Assembly (NCBI RefSeq): GCF_025252405.1
Contig: NZ_CP104307.1
Span: 868,001 to 932,000, forward strand
Direction: 5' to 3'
Length of the DNA stretch: 64,000 bases
Source: Flavobacterium sp. TR2
Lineage (GTDB): Bacteria; Bacteroidota; Bacteroidia; Flavobacteriales; Flavobacteriaceae
Below the pieces are notes generated by a model. It worked only from the letters and a program-made list of their open reading frames with translations. It had not been told where the DNA came from and did not search any database. Made by a program: the position numbers and the translations under genes. Position 1 is the stretch's first letter; each line of letters begins with the position of its first letter. Shown piece after piece: positions 43,047 through 52,379 of this stretch.

Positions 43047-44726
43047 CTATTCCTTTTGATAGTCTTTTACAGATCGCTGAACCAAATCGTCTACTGATAC
43101 AGAGCGGCTAATATGCCCAAAGAGAATTTCAAGATTTTCTGCGCGAAGGCTGTCTCTAACATCAGAACGGGCTTCGGCAATTTTTAGCGCAATATTCTTT
43201 GCCTGCAAGTCAATAAAAAGATTTTTTAAAAAACGCGCTCCCGTTATATCGATGCGCGGAGACGAATTGAGGTCTAATATTACTGTTTTTAGAGAACCGT
43301 TTTCGCTGTATACTTTTTCTAAAATTCGTTCTTTAATGTATTCGGCATTAAAATAAAATATGGAAGATTCAACTCTAACAATCAATACGCCTTCAATTTC
43401 CTCATTATCAGGATGCCTTTTCATATCAGTATAAATTCTAGTTCCTGGAACTTTGCCCAAAAAAGCGACATGAGGTTTTGAAGCTGCTTTTAATAATAAC
43501 AGCAGGGTTACAAGTGTTGCAAGCAAAACTCCCGCGAGAATTCCCCAAATTAATACTCCTGCAAGTGCAATCATGACAACGGCAAATTCTTGTTTGTTTA
43601 TTTTATAAAGATGCCTCATTTCTTTCCAATCAAAAAGCCCTCTTATGGCTACTAGAACAATGGCAGCCAAAATTACTGTTGGAAGATTTTGAAGATATGG
43701 GGTTAAAAATAAAAGGCAGCAGGCAATTGCAGCAGAAGCAAACAAAAGAGATAACGGTGTTTTTGCCCCTGCGGCATCATTTACGGCTGATTGCGATAAA
43801 CCGCCAGCCACAGGATATCCGTGTCCGAGAGAAACAGCTGCGTTAGCTACTCCTAGTGCCAGTAGTTCCTGACGCGGATCAATAACATATCCGTTTTTTT
43901 GCGCCAACGTTCGCGCGGCTGAAACGCTTTCGATATAAGACAATAAAAAGCAAGCCATAGCAAGGGGCAAAACTCCTTCGACATCACGAATTCGAAGAGA
44001 AGGCAGATGGAATTCTGGAAGCCCCGTGGGAATAATCCCGACTGTTTTGAAATCTGCGTATTTTAATGATGTGGTCGAAATAAGAATAATCGATAGAGTG
44101 ACAATCAAAATGGCTACAGGCAGCTGAGGCGCAATTTTTTCTCCCACAATTAAAATTACAATCGCTATTATTCCAAAAATAAAAACAGCTGTATTTATGT
44201 CTGGAATTTGATGAAAGAGCATAATAATTCGGTCAAAAAAATTATCTCCACCGCCTTTAACTCCCAATAATTTAGGCAATTGAGTTAAACCAATAGTAAT
44301 AGCCGCTCCGGCTTTGAACCCCACCAAAACCGTTTCGCTAATAAAATTAATGATGCCGCTCAACCTCAGCAAATAAGCAATGATTGCCATTCCGGCGAAT
44401 ACTAATGCTGTCAATGAGGCAATTTCAGACCAGCGCTGTACGTCTCCATGCGCCATGCCAGATATTGTTGTGCCTACCAATAAAGAAATGGCAGACGTGG
44501 GTCCGATAGCAAGCTGTCTGCTAGTGCCAAGCAAAGCATAAAATATTCCGCCAATGAGGTAACCGTAAATCCCATACTGCGGAGGCAGACCTGCAAGCGT
44601 TGCATAAGCAAGAGACACAGGAATTCCGTACGCAGCAAGAGTTATTCCTGCAATAAAATCTTTTTTAAGATTCTGCCTTTCATAATTTTTGATCCAGTCT
44701 ACCGCAGGTAAAAGTTTAGAAATCAT
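43047..44726 (-). CDS. SulP-family anion transporter with STAS domain
   Basis: ATG 44726 gives 559 residues beginning MISKLLPAVDWIKNYERQNLKKDFIAGITLAAYGIPVSLAYATLAG, the normal SulP start; the TTG at 44774 would add 16 atypical residues. About 12-14 transmembrane segments are followed by a C-terminal STAS domain (about 430-559) with VILDLNSSPRIDITGARFLKNLF. Family members carry sulfate, bicarbonate or other anions across the inner membrane; the substrate is not readable. It is 33 nt downstream of the PPK2 gene and probably cotranscribed. Confidence 0.92.
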   Translation of the reverse strand: MISKLLPAVDWIKNYERQNLKKDFIAGITLAAYGIPVSLAYATLAGLPPQYGIYGYLIGGIFYALLGTSRQLAIGPTSAISLLVGTTISGMAHGDVQRWSEIASLTALVFAGMAIIAYLLRLSGIINFISETVLVGFKAGAAITIGLTQLPKLLGVKGGGDNFFDRIIMLFHQIPDINTAVFIFGIIAIVILIVGEKIAPQLPVAILIVTLSIILISTTSLKYADFKTVGIIPTGLPEFHLPSLRIRDVEGVLPLAMACFLLSYIESVSAARTLAQKNGYVIDPRQELLALGVANAAVSLGHGYPVAGGLSQSAVNDAAGAKTPLSLLFASAAIACCLLFLTPYLQNLPTVILAAIVLVAIRGLFDWKEMRHLYKINKQEFAVVMIALAGVLIWGILAGVLLATLVTLLLLLKAASKPHVAFLGKVPGTRIYTDMKRHPDNEEIEGVLIVRVESSIFYFNAEYIKERILEKVYSENGSLKTVILDLNSSPRIDITGARFLKNLFIDLQAKNIALKIAEARSDVRDSLRAENLEILFGHISRSVSVDDLVQRSVKDYQKE

Positions 44727-44796
44727 ATTGGAAAAAAGATTTAAGATAGTACGTAATTCACAAGCATAAATCAATCTTTATAGCGGCAAAAAAAAG

Positions 44797-45759
44797 TTAC
44801 TCCTTCTCTTCCAATAGCGCTTTTTTAACCTCATTCAATTCAGCCAGTTTCTCAGGGCTTACTTTAGGATATTCCAAATCCATTTCGTCTAAGGCATGAA
44901 TTATTGCAGAAGCAATAGCAATTCGGGCATACGATTTATTATCTGCAGGAATTACATACCAAGGCGATTTCTTGGTTGATGTGTTTCTGATTAATTCTTC
45001 GTAAGCGTGCATATACTCATTCCAAAATCCTCGTTCTTTGGCATCGGCTGCACTAAACTTCCAGTTTTTATCAGGATTGTCAACTCTTTCTATAAATCTT
45101 CTTTTTTGTTCGTCTTTAGAAACATTTAGAAAAAATTTAATGACAACTGTTCCATTTCTGTTTAGATATTTTTCAAAGTTTCGAATGTCTTCAAAACGAT
45201 TCTCCCAAATATCTTTGGTAATCAATTTTTCAGGGATTTTTTGACTTTTTAAAATCTGTTCATGAACACGAACAACCAGCACTTCTTCATAATAAGAGCG
45301 GTTAAAAATTCCGATTCGGCCTCTTTCTGGCAAATGCTTTTGGCAGCGCCATAAATAATCATGGTCTAATTCTTCGGAACTTGGCGCTTTAAAAGAAGAA
45401 ACTTGGCAGCCCTGCGGATTTATACCCGACATAACGTGTTTGATTGCACCGTCTTTGCCTGCCGCGTCCATGGCTTGAAATATGATAAGAACCGACCATT
45501 TATCCTGCGCATACAAAATGTCCTGCATAGCAGCAAGCGCTTTGACTCCCATTTGTAATGTTTCTTTAATCAACTCTTTCCCTTCATCACCAAAATAAGA
45601 AGTTGGTTTATTTTTTAATGTGAAATTTTTATCATCGCCTACACAATATTGCTCAGAGAACTTTTTTGCTCGGTGCAATAATTCTTTTTTGGTTATTTTT
45701 TTTAAATCATTGTCGTCTTGATCTGTTTTCTTGGTTTTTTTCTTATTGTTTTTAGACAT
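44797..45759 (-). CDS. ppk2: Polyphosphate kinase 2 family protein
   Basis: Three ATGs are possible (45786, 45765, 45759); I use 45759, which gives MSKNNKKKTKK and 320 residues. The kinase core shows Walker A in IIFQAMDAAGKDGAIKHVMSGINPQGCQVSSFKAPS, the WRCQKHLPERGRIGIFNRSYYEEVLVVRVH Walker B region and a lid with RRFIERVDNPDKNWKFS. PPK2 enzymes phosphorylate nucleotides from polyphosphate, or the reverse; class (AMP, ADP or both) is not decided here. The N-terminus is a lysine-rich basic tail. Upstream of and in line with the SulP gene. Confidence 0.9.
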   Translation of the reverse strand: MSKNNKKKTKKTDQDDNDLKKITKKELLHRAKKFSEQYCVGDDKNFTLKNKPTSYFGDEGKELIKETLQMGVKALAAMQDILYAQDKWSVLIIFQAMDAAGKDGAIKHVMSGINPQGCQVSSFKAPSSEELDHDYLWRCQKHLPERGRIGIFNRSYYEEVLVVRVHEQILKSQKIPEKLITKDIWENRFEDIRNFEKYLNRNGTVVIKFFLNVSKDEQKRRFIERVDNPDKNWKFSAADAKERGFWNEYMHAYEELIRNTSTKKSPWYVIPADNKSYARIAIASAIIHALDEMDLEYPKVSPEKLAELNEVKKALLEEKE

Positions 45760-46018
45760 AATCATTAAGGTTTTTTGAATTATCATTGCTATTTTTTGAA
45801 ATAAATCTTCTTACAAAAACACAGTTCATCGATAGAATATTACATTTCGTCCTACTTCATGCTATCTCCTGAAAGTGAGATAAATAAAATTTTAACTAAA
45901 ATTAACGAAATTCCAACAATATTTATCCATTTAACCAAAAAAACGCTAACTTAGCTCATGCACTCTATTGGTTTTTAATTAGTTGTATTTAATGAATTTC
46001 ACCTAAAGAATTTTAACA

Positions 46019-47164
46019 ATGAACAAAATCTACTCCTCAGCAATCTTACTAAGCCTCTTTATGTTTTCTTGCAAAAAAGAGACTCCTCCAAGCCCCAAAC
46101 CTCTCGAAATTTCAGTCACTTCAGTCTTACAGCAAGATGTAAAATTAGAGTCTGAATATACGGGGCAGACTTTTGGTCAATCGGATATACAAATTAACCC
46201 GCGAGTTGATGGTATTATCGAAAGCATGAACTTCAAAGAAGGAAGTTTTGTTAAAAAAGGACAAGTGCTTTATACTATTGATCCTTTACCGTACAAGGCA
46301 AAACTTAATGAAGCCCAAGGAGTTGCAGCAGAATCGCAGGCACGTTTGTCTAAAACCAAATCAGATTTGGATATGATAACGCCTTTAGCAAAGATGAATG
46401 CTGTCAGCCAGAGAGAGTTGGTTTCGGCAAAAGCAGCTTACAACGCTTCATTAGCCCAAATAAAAGCCTCTGATGCCTCAGTAGACAATGCTAAGATTGA
46501 ACTGGGCTATTGCCAAATTTTGGCGCCTATTTCAGGATTAATCGGTATTTCTAAAGTTCGCGTTGGCGATTATGTGAGACCCGGCGCAATGTCAGTCCTA
46601 AATACCATTTCAGATTTGGGAGATGTGAGAGTACGATTTACTATTAGCGAACAAGAGTTTCTGCGTCTTTTTAGAGAATTTAGCAAACCCAATTCTGCAT
46701 TAAAAGGCTCTGGAGCAACTGTTACCATAAAATTATCTGACGGTTCTATCTACCCTGAAACAGGAAAAGTAAGTTTTGCCGACAGACAGATTGATCCTTC
46801 TACGGGAGCAATCACATTTGAAGCAGCCTTTCCTAATCCCGATAAATTGCTTCGTCCTGGACAATATGTAAAAGTTGCATTGCTAACAGATATTCGTAAG
46901 GAAGCAATCGTAATTCCGCAGCGTGCCGTTATCGAAGTCCAAGGAATCTATCAAGTTTATGTAGTAGGCAATGACAATAAAGTCCAAATGCAGATTGTGA
47001 AACCTGGTCCAGCTGTTAAAAACGGATATATTATTGAAGAAGGGCTAAAACCAGGCGATAAGATAGCCATGGGAGGTACTTCTTTATTAAAAAATGGAAG
47101 CGTCATCACTCCAAAAATTGTTCAATGGCAATTGGGCGATCCAGAAACTGTAGCTGCAAAGTAA
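46019..47164 (+). CDS. acrA: RND efflux periplasmic adaptor (membrane fusion lipoprotein)
   Basis: The 381-residue protein has a lipoprotein signal (LFMFSCKK; Cys18), a biotinyl-lipoyl/hairpin region (NPRVDGIIESMNFKEGSFVKKGQVLYTIDPLPYKAKLNEAQG, then a coiled-coil hairpin with KTKSDLDMITPLAKMNAVSQREL), a beta-barrel domain and a membrane-proximal domain (VIPQRAVIEVQGIYQVYVVG). It links the inner-membrane pump to the outer-membrane channel. First gene of a three-gene efflux operon, 19 nt before the pump gene. No regulator gene lies next to it. Confidence 0.94.
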   Translation: MNKIYSSAILLSLFMFSCKKETPPSPKPLEISVTSVLQQDVKLESEYTGQTFGQSDIQINPRVDGIIESMNFKEGSFVKKGQVLYTIDPLPYKAKLNEAQGVAAESQARLSKTKSDLDMITPLAKMNAVSQRELVSAKAAYNASLAQIKASDASVDNAKIELGYCQILAPISGLIGISKVRVGDYVRPGAMSVLNTISDLGDVRVRFTISEQEFLRLFREFSKPNSALKGSGATVTIKLSDGSIYPETGKVSFADRQIDPSTGAITFEAAFPNPDKLLRPGQYVKVALLTDIRKEAIVIPQRAVIEVQGIYQVYVVGNDNKVQMQIVKPGPAVKNGYIIEEGLKPGDKIAMGGTSLLKNGSVITPKIVQWQLGDPETVAAK

Positions 47165-47183
47165 TCTAAAATCACATACTATT

Positions 47184-50100
47184 ATGGGAGAATTTTTCGT
47201 CCGAAGACCAATTGTTGCCATTGTAATTAGTATTATTATTGTGATACTTGGATTACTGGCATTACAAAAAACACCTATTTCACAATATCCGGACATCAAC
47301 CCGCCTGTTGTAAAAATTACGACTTCTTTTACTGGAGCAAATGCACTGAATGTTGAGCAGGCTGTAGCTACTCCTATTGAGCAAAAAGTAAATGGTGTTG
47401 AAAATATGCTGTACATGAAATCGATCAACACTTCTGATGGCGCTTGTACCATTGAAGTTACTTTCGATGTAGGAACTAATTTGGATAATGCCAATATGCT
47501 TACCCAAAACAGACAAAACCAGTCTGCTCCATTTATGCCCTCAAGTGTGAAGCAGCAAGGTGTGGTTGTAAAAAAATCGCTATCGTTTCCGATGGTGCTG
47601 TTTACCATTACCTCAACCAATCCGAAGTATGACGCCAAGTTTTTAAATAACTACGCCAGTATAAATGTTGTTGACCAGCTGGCCCGTATAAAAGGAGTTG
47701 GAGAAGTTGCGCTTTTTGGAGGTAGCGACTATTCGATGCGTATTTGGCTGAAGGCCGATATGATGAACAAACTCGGCATAACGGTTGAAGATGTTAAAAA
47801 TGCATTGAACGCACAAAACATGATTAGCCCGGGAGGAAAGTTTGGAGCAGAGCCAGCACCTCCTAATACTGAATTTACATACGGTGTAACACTTCAGGAC
47901 CGATTAGTGACCGAAAAAGAATTTGGAAATATCGTAGTTCGAAGCAAGGAAGATGGCGCTCAGGTTTTATTGGGCGATATTGCCCGTATCGAACTAGGAA
48001 CTGAAAATTACAGCTCAACTGCTAGAAGAAACAGTGCTCCTAGCGCCGTTGTTGCTTTGTATCAAATGCCGGGAAGTAATGCTCTTGATGTGGCAGAGAC
48101 TGCAAAAGCAACGATGAAGCAATTATCTGAACGATTTCCGCAAGACGTTGTATACCAAGAATCTTTAGATACCACTCTTGCCATTACCGCTGGGGTCGAT
48201 GATATTGTGCACACCCTTTTTGAAGCTATTATTCTAGTTATTTTAGTAGTTTTCATATTCCTTCAAAACTGGCGCGCTACTTTAATTCCGTTAATTACCG
48301 TTCCTGTTTCTCTTGTTGGTACCATTGCGGTTTTTCCAATGTTAGGGTTTTCAATCAATACGCTTTCCCTTTTAGGATTAGTATTGGCAATTGGTATTGT
48401 AGTCGATGATGCAATTGTGGTTGTAGAAGCTGTAATACATCATATCGAACATGGAAAAAATCCGCGGGAAGCGACAATTCAAGCCATGAAAGAAGTATCT
48501 GGACCTGTAATTGCGATTGCATTAATTCTGTGTGCCGTTTTTATCCCCGTTGCCATGACACCCGGAATCACAGGACGTTTTTATCAGCAATTTGCCATAA
48601 CCATTGCCGTCTCGGTCGCGTTTTCGGCATTTAGTGCTTTGTCCTTGAGCCCCGCGCTCTGTGCCATGCTGTTAAAACCGACAAAACCGCTTGACCAGCA
48701 AAAAGGATGGCTTGCCAAATTCTTCTCCTGGTTTAATAGAGTTTTTGAAAATGTTACTGGAAAATATATTGGAGGAGCAACATTTTTCGCCAAAAAAGCA
48801 ATGCGCATTATTGTTTTACTAGCCGTAATACTCGTTTCGATTGTTTTTTTAGGCAAAAAAATTCCATTAGGATTTATTCCAGAGGAAGATCAGGGTTATG
48901 TTTTAGTGAATATTTCTTTACCGCCTGCATCGTCTTTACAGCGTACCGATGAAATATCCAGAAAAGTAGACAGTTTCCTAAAAGAAGAAAAATCTATTCT
49001 TTCTTATACAACGATAAACGGATTTAGTATGCTTACAAACTCCTATCAGCCTAACAACGCTTTCATTTTTATTTCCTTAAAACCTTGGGAAGAGAGAGCT
49101 GAAACGGCTAAACAGTTTGTAGACCGATTCAATAAAAAACTGGCTACTCAAATTACGACGGCAACCTGCTTTTCATTTGGCCCTCCCGCAATTCAGGGTC
49201 TTGGAGCTTCTGCTGGATTTAGCTTAATGCTGCAAGACCGCGGAGGAAATACGCCGCAATATTTGGCAGAACAGACACAAAAATTTATTGCTGCAGCACA
49301 GCAGCGTCCTGAAATAAAACGAATTTACACCACTTTTAATGCTGGTACTCCACAAATTAAGTTGGATATCGACAATGATAAAGCAATGAAATTAGGAATA
49401 CCCGTTTCTAAAGTCACCGAAGCGCTTGGAGCATTTTTAGGAGGAAGCTATGTAAATGACTTTAACCGTTTTGGACGCCAATATAAAGTTTATGTGCAAG
49501 GAGAAGCTGTTAATCGTGTGAAACCCGAAGATCTAAACATGATTTATGTAAGGAACAACAAAGGCGATATGCTTCCTGTTTCTACACTGGTTACAGCGAC
49601 CAAAGTTTCTGGCCCCGATTTTACAAATCGTCTGAACCTATTCCGATCTGCTGAAATTGGAGGAAGTCCGAATGATGGCTACAGTAGTGCTCAGGCTTTA
49701 ACCGCATTGGAGGAAGTTGCCAAACAGACCTTGCCTGCAGATATGAGTTACGATTACATTAACTTATCGTATCAGGAAAAACATTCTCCTGGAGGATCTT
49801 CTGTATTTGTTATGGCATTGGTCTTTGTATTCTTAATCCTTGCCGCACAATACGAAAGCTGGAAACTGCCCTTTAGCGTACTGCTTGGAGCTCCGTTTGC
49901 CGTATTTGGAGCGTTTCTGGGGCTTCTTTTGGCAAGATTTGGAAGTGATGCTTATGTCAATAACGTTTTTGCCCAAATCGGACTCGTTTTACTTATCGGA
50001 TTGGTAGCTAAAAATGCCATCCTGATCGTTGAGTTTGCCAAAGAAGAATATGAAAGAGGAAAACCGCTTTACGAATCGGCAATGTACGCGGCGAAACTTC

Positions 50101-50357
50101 GTTTTCGCCCTATTCTGATGACTGCTTTTGCTTTCATTCTCGGGGTTGTGCCGTTGCTGACTGCTACAGGTGCCGGCTCGCAAGCCCGTATTGTAATGGG
50201 AATGGCCGTATTTAGCGGAATGTTGATCGCCACCGTTTTAGGTGTATTAATTGTACCAGGTCTATTTGTTATGATTGAAAAAATTGGACACAAAAAAGAA
50301 GAAACAATCACAACAGGAGAAAACAATGTAGAATCAAATACTACAGACCATGAGTAA
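47184..50357 (+). CDS. acrB: RND efflux pump, HAE1 type (AcrB-like)
   Basis: The 1057-residue length and features fit HAE1 pumps: a first transmembrane helix after MGEFFVRRPIVAIVISIIIVILG, the SQYPDINPPVVKITTSFTGANALNVEQAV start of the porter domain, proton-relay helix GLVLAIGIVVDDAIVVVEAV with paired aspartates, and GLVAKNAILIVEFAKEEYERG in the second half. Twelve transmembrane helices and two large periplasmic loops are evident. It exports hydrophobic or amphiphilic drugs using the proton gradient. It overlaps the outer-membrane gene by 8 nt. Confidence 0.95.
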   Translation: MGEFFVRRPIVAIVISIIIVILGLLALQKTPISQYPDINPPVVKITTSFTGANALNVEQAVATPIEQKVNGVENMLYMKSINTSDGACTIEVTFDVGTNLDNANMLTQNRQNQSAPFMPSSVKQQGVVVKKSLSFPMVLFTITSTNPKYDAKFLNNYASINVVDQLARIKGVGEVALFGGSDYSMRIWLKADMMNKLGITVEDVKNALNAQNMISPGGKFGAEPAPPNTEFTYGVTLQDRLVTEKEFGNIVVRSKEDGAQVLLGDIARIELGTENYSSTARRNSAPSAVVALYQMPGSNALDVAETAKATMKQLSERFPQDVVYQESLDTTLAITAGVDDIVHTLFEAIILVILVVFIFLQNWRATLIPLITVPVSLVGTIAVFPMLGFSINTLSLLGLVLAIGIVVDDAIVVVEAVIHHIEHGKNPREATIQAMKEVSGPVIAIALILCAVFIPVAMTPGITGRFYQQFAITIAVSVAFSAFSALSLSPALCAMLLKPTKPLDQQKGWLAKFFSWFNRVFENVTGKYIGGATFFAKKAMRIIVLLAVILVSIVFLGKKIPLGFIPEEDQGYVLVNISLPPASSLQRTDEISRKVDSFLKEEKSILSYTTINGFSMLTNSYQPNNAFIFISLKPWEERAETAKQFVDRFNKKLATQITTATCFSFGPPAIQGLGASAGFSLMLQDRGGNTPQYLAEQTQKFIAAAQQRPEIKRIYTTFNAGTPQIKLDIDNDKAMKLGIPVSKVTEALGAFLGGSYVNDFNRFGRQYKVYVQGEAVNRVKPEDLNMIYVRNNKGDMLPVSTLVTATKVSGPDFTNRLNLFRSAEIGGSPNDGYSSAQALTALEEVAKQTLPADMSYDYINLSYQEKHSPGGSSVFVMALVFVFLILAAQYESWKLPFSVLLGAPFAVFGAFLGLLLARFGSDAYVNNVFAQIGLVLLIGLVAKNAILIVEFAKEEYERGKPLYESAMYAAKLRFRPILMTAFAFILGVVPLLTATGAGSQARIVMGMAVFSGMLIATVLGVLIVPGLFVMIEKIGHKKEETITTGENNVESNTTDHE

Positions 50358-51717
50358 GAAGTATAAAATAATCGTTATTGTATTGGTTCTTACCCTATTT
50401 CCGGCTGGATGTATGGTAGGACCGAAATATAAAAAACCGGAGCAATTAAAATCTGACTCTTACAGAAACGAAAGAAATTTGGACAGTCTCGCTTCGGTAA
50501 CCAATCTAAAATGGTTTGATCTGTTTAATGATGATGTTTTAAAAGGTCTGATCCAAAAAGGTCTTGAGAATAATTATGATCTCAAAATTGCGGTATCAAG
50601 AATCGAGCAGTTTCGTGCCCAATTGGGTTACACCAAAGCAGATTTATTTCCAAGCATTCAATACGGAGCCACTATAAACAGCAACGAAAAATATATTACG
50701 CCATCAACCGCAGTAGCCAGTATGTCTTGGGAACTTGATTTTTGGGGTAAATTTCGCCATGAAAATAATGCTGTAAAAAATGAACTCCTTGCTACAGAAG
50801 AGGCTCGCAAAGTAATATTATCTGATATCGTTGCCAATATTGCGATAGCGTACTTTCAGATGCGAAATTTTGATGATCAGCTGGAAATAACCAAGCACAC
50901 TCTCGAAACCAGAGAGAAGTACTATCAAATTATTAGCGAGAGGTTCGAAAAAGGCTATATCTCTGAAGTAGACAAAGTGCAGATTGAACAGCAGGTTGCC
51001 ATTGCGGAAGCGGCAATTCCTAACATTGAAAGACAAATAACCTATCAAGAAAATGCCATTGCATTGCTTACAGGCCAGCTTCCTACTGAAATTCCGAGAG
51101 GTAAAAGCAATACCGAACTTCAGATAATCAGTAAAATTCCGTTGTCAATTCCGTCTGCCTTATTAGAAAACAGACCCGATGTAAAAGCAGCCGAATTAAG
51201 ATATGCAGCTGCAAATGAAAGAATTGGCGTTGCTCAAGCCATGCGTTTTCCTTCTATTAACCTAGCTGCCATAGCTGGGTTTGCCAGTGCCGATTTAAGC
51301 AATCTGTTTTTAGGAAGTTCATATTTGCAAAATGCTTCTGGAGGAATTGCAGGACCAATATTCGCTTTCGGAAAAAACAAAAGAAGAGTCGAAATAAACA
51401 GACAGCAGGCAGAACAGTTCAAATTCCTTTATCAAAAAGCATATATCGATGCCGTTTCTGAAGTTGAACAGTCTATACAAAACGTTAGAACTTATCAAGA
51501 AGAATGGAAAGCACGCAACAGACAAGTTCAGGCTGCTTTAATAAACTACAAACTATCCCACGAAAGATATGAGAGCGGTTACGTTTCTTACTTAGAAGTT
51601 TTAGATGTAGAAACTAACCTTTTTAACGCCCAGTTGAGCCTTGCGCAATTATCTGAAAGACAATTAAGCTCTATGATCGAATTGTATAAAGCCCTTGGCG
51701 GAGGATGGAGTCTGTAA
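50350..51717 (+). CDS. oprM: RND outer-membrane channel lipoprotein (OprM/TolC-like)
   Basis: The 455-residue lipoprotein (LFPAGCMVGPKYKKPE; Cys21) has two OEP repeats: LKWFDLFNDDVLKGLIQKGLENNYDLKIAVSRIEQFRAQLGYTKADLFPSI and LLENRPDVKAAELRYAAANERIGVAQAMRFPSINLAA. It forms the trimeric channel that completes the tripartite pump. Its start overlaps acrB by 8 nt. Its stop codon forms the first unit of an octamer array (51715-51746), then a terminator. Confidence 0.94.
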   Translation: MSKKYKIIVIVLVLTLFPAGCMVGPKYKKPEQLKSDSYRNERNLDSLASVTNLKWFDLFNDDVLKGLIQKGLENNYDLKIAVSRIEQFRAQLGYTKADLFPSIQYGATINSNEKYITPSTAVASMSWELDFWGKFRHENNAVKNELLATEEARKVILSDIVANIAIAYFQMRNFDDQLEITKHTLETREKYYQIISERFEKGYISEVDKVQIEQQVAIAEAAIPNIERQITYQENAIALLTGQLPTEIPRGKSNTELQIISKIPLSIPSALLENRPDVKAAELRYAAANERIGVAQAMRFPSINLAAIAGFASADLSNLFLGSSYLQNASGGIAGPIFAFGKNKRRVEINRQQAEQFKFLYQKAYIDAVSEVEQSIQNVRTYQEEWKARNRQVQAALINYKLSHERYESGYVSYLEVLDVETNLFNAQLSLAQLSERQLSSMIELYKALGGGWSL

Positions 51718-51832
51718 AGGCACAAAGGTTCAAAGTGACAAAGGTTTCTCAACTATTCTAAAAAACAAAAAAGCACTATTTTATAGTGCTTTTTTTAATC
51801 TTTGTACCTCTGTACCTTTGCTTCTTTGAACC
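51715..51832. repeat. Complementary octamer arrays around a terminator (CAAAGGTT type)
   Basis: Left units start at 51715, 51723, 51731 and 51739 (TAAAGGCA, CAAAGGTT, CAAAGTGA, CAAAGGTT); the first includes the TAA stop codon. Right units start at 51801, 51809, 51817 and 51825 (TTTGTACC, TCTGTACC, TTTGCTTC, TTTGAACC) and are roughly complementary. All eight are exactly 8 nt apart within each array. Confidence 0.85.
51769..51797. terminator. Bidirectional terminator
   Basis: AAAAGCACTAT (51769-51779) pairs with ATAGTGCTTTT (51783-51793), with A-run before and T-run after; between the efflux operon and the convergent bacilliredoxin gene. Confidence 0.9.
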
Positions 51833-51839
51833 TTACAAA

Positions 51840-52250
51840 TTAGCAGAATTCGTTAAACGCATCCTGTAAATTCTCAGCAATTAATTCTGCTGGACGTCCT
51901 TCGATGTGGTGACGCTCTAACATATGAACCAATTCTCCGTTTTTAAACAAAGCCATAGATGGCGAAGATGGAGGAAATGGAAACATATGCTGTCTTGCAG
52001 CATCAACAGCTTCTTTGTCAACACCTGCAAAAACAGTAATTAAATGATCTGGTTTTTTAGCATTATCCAAACTCATTTTTGCTCCCGGACGTGCATTTCT
52101 TGCAGCGCACCCGCAAACAGAGTTTACAACAACTAAAGTGGTACCTTCGGCTTTGATAGCATTTTCTACAGCCTCAGCACTATGTAAGTCTTGAAAACCA
52201 GCAGCTGTTAATTCAGCCTCCATTGGTTTTACCATGTCTAGTGGATACAT
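51840..52250 (-). CDS. brxA: Bacilliredoxin (BrxA/YphP family)
   Basis: ATG 52250 gives 136 residues ([22 protein letters not shown]); the TTG at 52307 adds an untypical leader. The thioredoxin-fold core carries the CGC active site in [16 protein letters not shown], followed by [51 protein letters not shown]. In organisms with bacillithiol, these proteins remove S-bacillithiolation from proteins. The gene ends convergently with the RND operon. Confidence 0.93.
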   Translation of the reverse strand: MYPLDMVKPMEAELTAAGFQDLHSAEAVENAIKAEGTTLVVVNSVCGCAARNARPGAKMSLDNAKKPDHLITVFAGVDKEAVDAARQHMFPFPPSSPSMALFKNGELVHMLERHHIEGRPAELIAENLQDAFNEFC

Positions 52251-52379
52251 ATTCTTGTTTTTTAAAATTTTACTTTTGAACTGCAAAGTTACAAAGTTTA
52301 CTCGCAACTAGTTACTTTCAAGTATAAAGTTTTGTTATAGTTTGATTGAGAAAGTTGAAAGTCTCAATTCTATCTTCTA

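Noticed and set aside
45863..45882. TATCTC/GAGATA inverted repeat upstream of the RND operon as an operator
   Set aside because: Six base pairs with an 8-nt loop is within what AT-rich DNA gives by chance, and no regulator gene is adjacent.
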